A DNA stretch of 64,000 bases from Brevibacillus sp. JNUCC-41 (GTDB lineage Bacteria > Bacillota > Bacilli > Bacillales > DSM-1321), in contig NZ_CP062163.1 of the NCBI RefSeq assembly GCF_014844095.1, positions 186,001 to 250,000 on the forward strand. Direction: 5' to 3'. The notes below the pieces were generated by a model that had not been told where the DNA came from, ran no database searches, and saw only the letters and a program-made list of their open reading frames with translations. Below are positions 58,161-64,000 of this stretch, piece by piece; positions within the stretch are counted from its first letter, which is position 1; each line of letters starts with the position of its first letter. Made by a program: the position numbers and the translations under genes.

Positions 58161-59486
58161 TTATAAAGCCACAGCCTTTATTAGCAGGTCTGCAATATGC
58201 ACCGCTTTCGTACATTCCCCCAAGTTTTCCCTCTCAATCCCCAATTGCATTTGTAATAGACAGCCCGGGTTTGCCGTGACAACAATATCGGCCTGTGTCG
58301 TTTTCGTGTGCTCCATTTTGGAGTCGAGAATATTCATGGACATCTCTGATTCAACAATATTATAAATCCCAGCGGAGCCGCAGCATCGATCGGCATCCTT
58401 CATTTCCTTGAAATCAATCCCTTCTATCGATTGAAGGAGAATTCGCGGAGCCAAGGAGGTGTTCATAACATTCCGTAAGTGACAGGAATCCTGAAAAGTG
58501 ACCGATTGAGCCGGCAGTTTCAAGCGAACTTTTTCCTGAAAACGCAAATCAACAAGAATCTGACTTATATCTTTCAACTTATTTTTAAATGCGATTGCAC
58601 GGTCATGCCATTCCGATTCGCCTTGGAGTAAATGGTCATAATCTATGAGAAAAGCTCCACAGCCGCCTGCATTCGTAATGATATAATCAACTTCCTCCGC
58701 TTCAAAAGCTTCTATATTACGCTTGGCCAGTTGCTTTGCACCTGCTTTTTCACCACTGTGCCCATGCAGCGCCCCGCAACATGCCTGGGATTTCGGAATC
58801 ACGATTTCACATCCGGCCAGCTGAAGAAGCTTTAGTGTGGCCTTGTTCGTTTCCAAAAACATCGTATCCATCAAGCAGCCGGAAAAAAAAGCCACCTTTT
58901 TGAGCGGCGTTCCGATTGCAGGCAGCCCGGTTGGCCTATTTTTCATTTCTGATTTTTTCGGGACTTTCGGCAGCACCTTTTCCATGGTTGCCAAATTATT
59001 CGGAAGCATGTTGAGGACTCCCGTTTTTCGGGCCATGTATTGCAGACCTGATCTCTGATAGAAGCCAAGCAAACTCGTCATGGCCTGCATTCGCTCCTGA
59101 TGCGGGAATAATCCACTAAAAACGGCATTACGGATCGTTTTTACAGGGTAACTGTGCTTTTTATTCTGATGGATGATATCCCTTGCTTCTTCAAGAAGAT
59201 GCCCATATTTCACACCTGAAGGACACACAGGTTCACAAGCCCTGCAGCCGAGGCAAAGGCTCAATGAACGTTCTACATCTTCATCGGGCTCAATCACACC
59301 ATCCGCCACCGCTTTCATAAGTGCAATCCGGCCCCTTGGTGAATGGGATTCCTTCAGCCCCGATTCGATGTATGTCGGGCAGTGGGGTAAGCAAAAGCCG
59401 CAGCGCATACAATTCAACAATTCATCTTCGTTCATTTTTTCAGCGAATTGCCTGGCGATGGTTTCCCTTTCTTGAACTGTCGTCAT
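58161..59486 (-). CDS. glcF: glycolate oxidase iron-sulfur subunit GlcF
   Basis: 441 residues. Two ferredoxin-type clusters are bound by CMRCGFCLPHCP and CLGCRACEPVCPSG near residues 21-80. Two CCG domains follow (FFSGCLMD...CCGALHGHSG and DSCHLRN...CCGSAGIYN). It passes electrons from GlcD to the membrane quinone pool. It overlaps glcD by four bases (ATGA), so the two are translated together. Confidence 0.92.
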   Translation of the reverse strand: MTTVQERETIARQFAEKMNEDELLNCMRCGFCLPHCPTYIESGLKESHSPRGRIALMKAVADGVIEPDEDVERSLSLCLGCRACEPVCPSGVKYGHLLEEARDIIHQNKKHSYPVKTIRNAVFSGLFPHQERMQAMTSLLGFYQRSGLQYMARKTGVLNMLPNNLATMEKVLPKVPKKSEMKNRPTGLPAIGTPLKKVAFFSGCLMDTMFLETNKATLKLLQLAGCEIVIPKSQACCGALHGHSGEKAGAKQLAKRNIEAFEAEEVDYIITNAGGCGAFLIDYDHLLQGESEWHDRAIAFKNKLKDISQILVDLRFQEKVRLKLPAQSVTFQDSCHLRNVMNTSLAPRILLQSIEGIDFKEMKDADRCCGSAGIYNIVESEMSMNILDSKMEHTKTTQADIVVTANPGCLLQMQLGIERENLGECTKAVHIADLLIKAVAL

Positions 59487-60895
59487 GAAGAAACCACCAC
59501 CCTTTTCCTGGTTTCTTTGGCAAATACTTTGCCGGGATTCATGATGTTATTGGGATCGAAAGCTTGTTTAATCGCTCTCATGGCATCAATCCCTTCTTTC
59601 TTCAGCTTCCATTCAAGATAAGGGGCCTTCATCGCCCCTACACCATGTTCACCGGTAATCGTCCCGCCAAGGTCGATAGCCGCGGCAAAAATGTCGGCAA
59701 AAGCGAGCTCCACTCTCTCCATTTCGTCATGATCACGAGCGTCGGTAATGCACGTTGGATGCAGGTTCCCATCCCCAGCATGGCCGAAAGTGCAAATGTC
59801 CACGTTATGCTTGACAGCGATCTCATTAATCGCTTTAACCATCTTGGCAATTTCCGACCGTGGAACGGTGGCATCTTCCAAAATGGTCGTCGGCTTGAGG
59901 CGTGCCAGAGCAGAGAGGGCTGTCCGTCTTGCGGTTTTCAAGGCGGCAGCGTCAGATTCCGTTTCGGCAATTTCCACGGAAACCGCCTTTTCCTGTAGAC
60001 AGATATCGGCCATCCTTTTCATATCGCGTTCCACTACTTCACTCGGACCATCTTGTTCAATCAGCAGGACGGCTTCCACATTGGTGGGCAAACCGATTTT
60101 CGCGAAGTCCTCAACCACGATCAACGTCGGCCGATCCAGAAATTCCAATGTAACAGGAATGATTTTATTTGAAATGATTTTGGCCACTGACTGGGCTGCG
60201 GCATCCAGATCTTGATATAAGGCAAGCATCGTCTTTGTCGTTTCAGGCATTGGGATCAGCTTTAAGACCGCTTCCGTAACGATTCCCAAGGTCCCTTCTG
60301 ACCCGACAAAAAGTTTCGTTAAATCATATCCGGCTACATCTTTGGCAAGCTTGCCCCCTGTTCGAATGATGTCCCCATTCGGAAGGACCAATTCTAGCCC
60401 GATGACATAATCACGGGTGACTCCGTACTTTAATCCTCGCAGTCCACCAGAGTTCTCATTAATGTTTCCGCCAATAGTGGAGATTTTCATCGAACTGGGA
60501 TCCGGCGGATAAAATAATCCCTTCTCTTCAACTGCTGAAATCAAGTCCAATGTGATAAGCCCAGGCTGTACGGTCGCCGTCAAGTTCTCCTCATCTACTT
60601 CAAGTAATGAATTCATTCGATTGAATAAAAGGACAAGCCCCCCCTCTGTCGGGCAAGTGCCTCCGCTTAAATTCGTCCCAGACCCGCGTGGAACGATCGG
60701 AACATGGTATTCGTTGCAAACTTTGACGATGGCTGCGACTTCAGCTGTGCAGCCCGGTTTAATGACAGCATCAGGCATCGCTTGAAACCCTGGTGTTGCA
60801 TCATATGAATAGACTAGGCATTCCACTTTCGAGTCATCGAAATTCTCCTTACCGACGATGGTAAGAAGCAGCTGCTTAACCTGTTTTGTTAACAT
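59483..60895 (-). CDS. glcD: glycolate oxidase FAD-binding subunit GlcD
   Basis: 470 residues from ATG 60895 (GAGGAGG SD); the longer upstream frame has no SD. The PP-loop FAD domain shows VPRGSGTNLSGGTCPTEGGLVLLFNRMN and INENSGGLRGLKYGVTRDYVIGLELVLPNG. The C-terminal FAD-oxidase domain has GHAGDGNLHPT and GTITGEHGVGAMK. It oxidises glycolate (or a related 2-hydroxy acid such as D-lactate) to glyoxylate. The 118-base upstream gap holds its promoter. Confidence 0.93.
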   Translation of the reverse strand: MLTKQVKQLLLTIVGKENFDDSKVECLVYSYDATPGFQAMPDAVIKPGCTAEVAAIVKVCNEYHVPIVPRGSGTNLSGGTCPTEGGLVLLFNRMNSLLEVDEENLTATVQPGLITLDLISAVEEKGLFYPPDPSSMKISTIGGNINENSGGLRGLKYGVTRDYVIGLELVLPNGDIIRTGGKLAKDVAGYDLTKLFVGSEGTLGIVTEAVLKLIPMPETTKTMLALYQDLDAAAQSVAKIISNKIIPVTLEFLDRPTLIVVEDFAKIGLPTNVEAVLLIEQDGPSEVVERDMKRMADICLQEKAVSVEIAETESDAAALKTARRTALSALARLKPTTILEDATVPRSEIAKMVKAINEIAVKHNVDICTFGHAGDGNLHPTCITDARDHDEMERVELAFADIFAAAIDLGGTITGEHGVGAMKAPYLEWKLKKEGIDAMRAIKQAFDPNNIMNPGKVFAKETRKRVVVSS

Positions 60896-61013
60896 GTACA
60901 TCCTCCTCATATAAACATAGGAAATTCGAGATTTTTTATATGATGTAAGTATAAGAAAGAAAACACTCAATCATCTATGTATGAACATATAGAATTTAGA
61001 GCTTTCCATAGAA

Positions 61014-62126
61014 TTAATTTGTATGTTTATCCAATATACTTAATGCTAGATACATAGTGACTAAATCGTCTAGCTTCCTGGGATTCAGGCTGGTCAAATC
61101 TTCTATGCGCTTGAGCCTGTAATGGAGGGTATTGATATGGATATGCAGGGCTCTAGCCGTCTCCTTTAAGGATAAATCACATGCAAAATACATGGAAAGG
61201 GTTTTAAGCAGCTCTTCATTAGGAAGCAACTCCTGAATCGTCCGGGATAAATATTCCTGTCTTGTTTCAGCGGTAACTTCATCAAGCAGGACCTCAAGCT
61301 TCAAGTCCTCGTCAAATATGATCCCCGATGAAGGAAGCGCGATTTTCAAAGAACGTTCCGCTTTAAAAAACGCTGACCTGAAAGCGGATCCCGATGCACG
61401 CGAACTAACTCCTGCACACACTTTATAACCCGAGCTCTCTTCCAGCTTTTTTTGGAGTTTACTTAATTTCTTTAATTGCTGGATTTTTGAACCGATGAAA
61501 TTGGCTATAGAAAGAATGACGAATTGATTCCTCCCCCATCGGACTGCAATGTCATTGGGGTGCTGCTGTCCCATGTATATCTGAAGCGTTCTCCACACAT
61601 GAGGTTCAATGATTTCCTCAGTCTTAAATTCACCAAGGGTGATGATCCGGTCTGCATGAACATCGACCCCAAGCAACTTGGCCTTCTGAAGGAAAAGCTC
61701 ATTGAACGTCTGCAGCTGATGCCATTCAAATACAAAGAATTCCATCAGACGTGATTGGGATTCTGCTTGTTCGATATGATAGCTTTCCTGAATGAACATC
61801 TCCGTCATCTTTTTTAAAAGTTCCGCATAGGGGGAAACATGTTTGGGGTCGCCTGTAATGCCAATCACACAAACTGCTTCCTGGTTGAAGAAAATAGGTA
61901 GATTTATACCTGCCTTCACGCCTTTCCAACTTCGTTCATCCTGTTTATTGATGATCAATTTCTCACGATTTTTGAAAGCGTGGATAGCTCCTTCATGATA
62001 ACCTCCAATACGGCTATTATCAGTGCTGGCGATAATCGTTCCAGCATGATCAATAATGATGATTTCCTCATCAATCAGTTTCCTAACCTCATGAACCAAT
62101 TTTCCTGCCACAGCTGTCAATTGCAT
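61014..62126 (-). CDS. CdaR/PucR-type sugar diacid regulator (YsfB-like)
   Basis: 370 residues. The N-terminal putative diacid-recognition domain (LVHEVRKLIDEEIIIIDHAGTIIASTDNSRIGGYHEGA, then GIPIFFNQEAVCVIGITGDP) is followed by a GGDEF-like middle and a C-terminal PucR HTH (SLKETARALHIHINTLHYRLKRIEDLT). It should sense a hydroxy acid and activate glcDF. It lies between the permease and glcD, as ysfB lies beside glcD in B. subtilis. Confidence 0.88.
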   Translation of the reverse strand: MQLTAVAGKLVHEVRKLIDEEIIIIDHAGTIIASTDNSRIGGYHEGAIHAFKNREKLIINKQDERSWKGVKAGINLPIFFNQEAVCVIGITGDPKHVSPYAELLKKMTEMFIQESYHIEQAESQSRLMEFFVFEWHQLQTFNELFLQKAKLLGVDVHADRIITLGEFKTEEIIEPHVWRTLQIYMGQQHPNDIAVRWGRNQFVILSIANFIGSKIQQLKKLSKLQKKLEESSGYKVCAGVSSRASGSAFRSAFFKAERSLKIALPSSGIIFDEDLKLEVLLDEVTAETRQEYLSRTIQELLPNEELLKTLSMYFACDLSLKETARALHIHINTLHYRLKRIEDLTSLNPRKLDDLVTMYLALSILDKHTN

Positions 62127-62159
62127 GATATGTCCTCCTTTTTTGATTGGCCTTGAAAA

Positions 62160-62193
62160 TATTTCGAGGCTCCCCTATGAAAAGGGAGCCTCA
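62160..62193 (-). terminator. terminator-like hairpin after the permease gene
   Basis: GAGGCTCCC and GGGAGCCTC form a perfect nine-pair stem seven bases after the stop; the tail GAAATATTTTC is a poor T-tract. Confidence 0.6.
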
Positions 62194-62199
62194 TTCTAC

Positions 62200-63888
62200 T
62201 TATGGAATCATCCAGGAAAGGACGCCATTTTGCAAGAAGGTAATCACACAAACTAGCAGCAATAAAAATAAACTATGTTTGAGCGTGAATCTCAATAATT
62301 CCGATTCCCTGCCCGCCAATCCAACGGCAGCACATGCAATCGCTATCGATTGGGGGGAAATCATCTTTCCGGTGACCCCTCCGGAAGAGTTCGCCCCAAG
62401 TGCCAAGACCGGCTCCATCCCCACTTTAAGTGCGGTCACTTTTTGCAGACTGCCAAATAAGAGGTTGGCTGATGTATCCGAGCCGGTAATGAACACACCC
62501 AGCCAGCCGAGAACCGGTGCGAAAAACGGAAATAAATCACCCGATTTTGCAAGGGTCATCCCTAATGTGGTCGACATGCCTGAAGCATTCGTTACATAGG
62601 CAAAAGCCACCACGGCAGAAATCATCAAGATTGGTTTTGCCAACTCTTTCATCGCCTCAACAAAGGTGCTATAAACGTCTTTTGCAGACATGTGTGCGAT
62701 GAACTTCGTTACGAAGGCAGCCAGTAAAATCGCAGTCCCGGCCGCTCCGAGCAGTTCTATTTTATAGAAAGCGGCAATCGGCAATCCATCGCTTCCGATT
62801 ATCGCATTATGCAGACCTGGGACTTCGATTTGGAAGGTTAATAGTTTCCCGATTTCATTGATTCCGCCAAGCCATGCATTGTTGCCTTCATAATGTCCGG
62901 AGAGCGCCGGTTTAATTGGGTTCATCCCCCAGATTGTTATGAAAAGCGTTAACAGAAGGAATGGTGACCAAGCATGGAAAATCTGCCATTTCGTGTATTT
63001 TGTTTCCGATTCGGCTGTAGTTAAAGGTTCGACAGCTGCAGCCGTTTCCTCGGATGCAAAGCGAAAGATCGTTTTAGGTTTCCAGAATTTCAGGAAAATC
63101 GCCAATGCAAATAGTGACACTAACGCGGAAAGGATGTCCGGTAATTCCGGCCCAAGAAAATTTGAACTTAAGTACTGTGTGATGGCAAAGGAAAATCCGG
63201 AAACCAATATTGCCGGCAAGACTTCAAGCGACCTTTTCCACCCAGTCATGATTAAAATGAGATATAGCGGAATGAAAGCCGAAAGGAATGGCAATTGGCG
63301 GCCGACCATTTTTGAAATCTCCATGGCGGCTATGCCAGTTGGGCCTTCCATGGCAATGATCGGTATTCCAACCGCCCCGAATGCTACCGGAGCGGTATTC
63401 GCGATCAAGCAAATCCCGGCTGCATATAGCGGGTTAAATCCAAGACCGACCAAAAGCGCGGCAGAAATGGCAACCGGTGCCCCAAATCCCGCGGCGCCTT
63501 CTAAAAAGGCCCCGAAAGAAAATGCCACCAATAGTGCCTGGAGGCGGCGGTCTTCCGTAAGCGAAAGCACCGAAGAACGAATGATATTGAATTGTCCGCT
63601 TTTAACAGTCATTTTGTACAAAAATACGGAAGTGATGATTATCCATCCGATTGGCAGCAGCCCATATACGGCTCCTTGTGAAGCGGACATCACTGCTTTT
63701 CCTGCAGGCATTCCATATATCAATACAGCCACTGCAAGAGCTACAAGCAACGTGGTTATACCTGCCATGTAACCTTTCATACGTTTGATGGTAAGCGCCC
63801 AGAAAAAGTAAAGAATTGGAATGAGTGCGGCAAGAGATGATAACACTAAATTATCGGTGATTGGCGTAAAGTTTTGTGTCCATGTCAT
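62200..63888 (-). CDS. LctP-family lactate/glycolate permease
   Basis: 562 residues with about 13-14 membrane helices. Family signatures include FLEGAAGFGAPVAISAALLVGLGFNP and GVFITGSDTSANLLFGSLQKVTA. The LctP family imports L-lactate, D-lactate or glycolate with protons. The glcDF and regulator genes directly downstream make glycolate the most likely substrate, but lactate cannot be excluded. GGAG lies nine bases before the ATG. A 17-bp palindrome (63974-63990) lies about 90 bases upstream. Confidence 0.9.
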   Translation of the reverse strand: MTWTQNFTPITDNLVLSSLAALIPILYFFWALTIKRMKGYMAGITTLLVALAVAVLIYGMPAGKAVMSASQGAVYGLLPIGWIIITSVFLYKMTVKSGQFNIIRSSVLSLTEDRRLQALLVAFSFGAFLEGAAGFGAPVAISAALLVGLGFNPLYAAGICLIANTAPVAFGAVGIPIIAMEGPTGIAAMEISKMVGRQLPFLSAFIPLYLILIMTGWKRSLEVLPAILVSGFSFAITQYLSSNFLGPELPDILSALVSLFALAIFLKFWKPKTIFRFASEETAAAVEPLTTAESETKYTKWQIFHAWSPFLLLTLFITIWGMNPIKPALSGHYEGNNAWLGGINEIGKLLTFQIEVPGLHNAIIGSDGLPIAAFYKIELLGAAGTAILLAAFVTKFIAHMSAKDVYSTFVEAMKELAKPILMISAVVAFAYVTNASGMSTTLGMTLAKSGDLFPFFAPVLGWLGVFITGSDTSANLLFGSLQKVTALKVGMEPVLALGANSSGGVTGKMISPQSIAIACAAVGLAGRESELLRFTLKHSLFLLLLVCVITFLQNGVLSWMIP

Positions 63889-63973
63889 TCATTTCGACTC
63901 CATTTTCTATAAATTTTTTAAAAAATTCAGAATTCAACCACTAATTGAAACCCCTTACATATTTGAAAATTCC

Positions 63974-63990
63974 AAGTCATCAGATGACTT
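63974..63990. promoter_or_regulatory. palindromic operator candidate upstream of the permease
   Basis: AAGTCATC-A-GATGACTT is a perfect 17-base palindrome. Its core TCATC-N-GATGA is the motif reported for LutR, a GntR-family regulator of lactate use in B. subtilis, as I recall it. Confidence 0.55.
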
Positions 63991-64000
63991 GATGAGTACT

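Noticed and set aside
60975-60992. CTATGTATGAACATATAG upstream of glcD as an operator for the CdaR-type regulator
   Set aside because: The repeat is imperfect, with a two-base bulge. No consensus for this regulator is known to me, so it may be chance in AT-rich DNA.
62939-63772. 277-codon plus-strand frame opposite the permease gene
   Set aside because: It is fully antisense to a conserved gene, with no SD and no recognisable protein. It arises from the base composition of the membrane protein gene.

Overview
The window is a chromosomal segment of a spore-forming, low-GC Bacillota, clearly Bacillaceae. Gene content and order closely follow the B. subtilis stretch from glcD/glcF and ysgA-pheST through mutSB, fad-etf, uvrC, lysC, sdhCAB, gerE, racE, gerM and ilv-leu to tig-clpX-lonB-lonA. 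Sporulation and germination genes (lonB, gerE, gerM, sspI, a GerA-type receptor operon), T-box leaders, an L-box lysine riboswitch and cre, CodY, FadR and sigma-B type sites agree with this. A Peribacillus/Bacillus simplex-like species is plausible but cannot be decided from the sequence alone. Nearly all genes lie on the minus strand, so transcription runs from high to low coordinates; yslB, rnhC and sspI are the plus-strand exceptions.

Layout by position. 1-7 kb: protein quality control (lonA 5' part, lonB, clpX, tig) and the TPR protein ysoA. 7-15.7 kb: the seven-gene ilvBHC-leuABCD operon behind a leucine T-box with promoter, a CodY-like box and a consensus cre site. 15.9-19.4 kb: an accessory stretch of small proteins (GNAT, DUF202, a 57-residue membrane protein, GIY-YIG-like, DUF2087 regulator, a hypothetical) and a tRNA-Arg. 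19.5-28.5 kb: ysnB, rdgB, a decayed rph remnant, a GerB-A-C germinant receptor operon sitting where rph should be, gerM, racE, ysmB, gerE, ysmA. 28.7-34.4 kb: sdhCAB, yslB, lysC with its riboswitch. 34.4-42.1 kb: uvrC, trxA and the fatty-acid degradation cluster lcfA-fadR-fadB-etfB-etfA. 42.3-50 kb: GNAT, yshE with a tiny membrane protein, mutS2, polX, cvpA, zapA, rnhC. 50-55.3 kb: a 21-bp tandem repeat array, pheST with a Phe T-box, an rRNA/tRNA methyltransferase, sspI. 55.3-58 kb: three paralogous YflT-domain stress proteins, each behind a sigma-B type promoter. 58.1-64 kb: glycolate oxidase glcD-glcF, a CdaR/PucR-type regulator and an LctP-family permease.

The most notable points are: the rph pseudogene remnant next to the inserted germination operon; a 36-bp terminator duplication flanking a GC-rich repeat downstream of clpX; three sigma-B promoter/YflT gene units in a row; a FadR-box in front of the thioesterase gene ysmA; a perfect terminator-like hairpin inside the leu operon; an internal start in lysC; a TCATC-N-GATGA palindrome before the lactate/glycolate permease; and two very small membrane-protein genes. 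No defence island, prophage or CRISPR array is visible, and I see no clear wholly new multi-gene system. Where start codons were moved from the longest open frame, this was done on Shine-Dalgarno spacing and family alignment recalled from memory.
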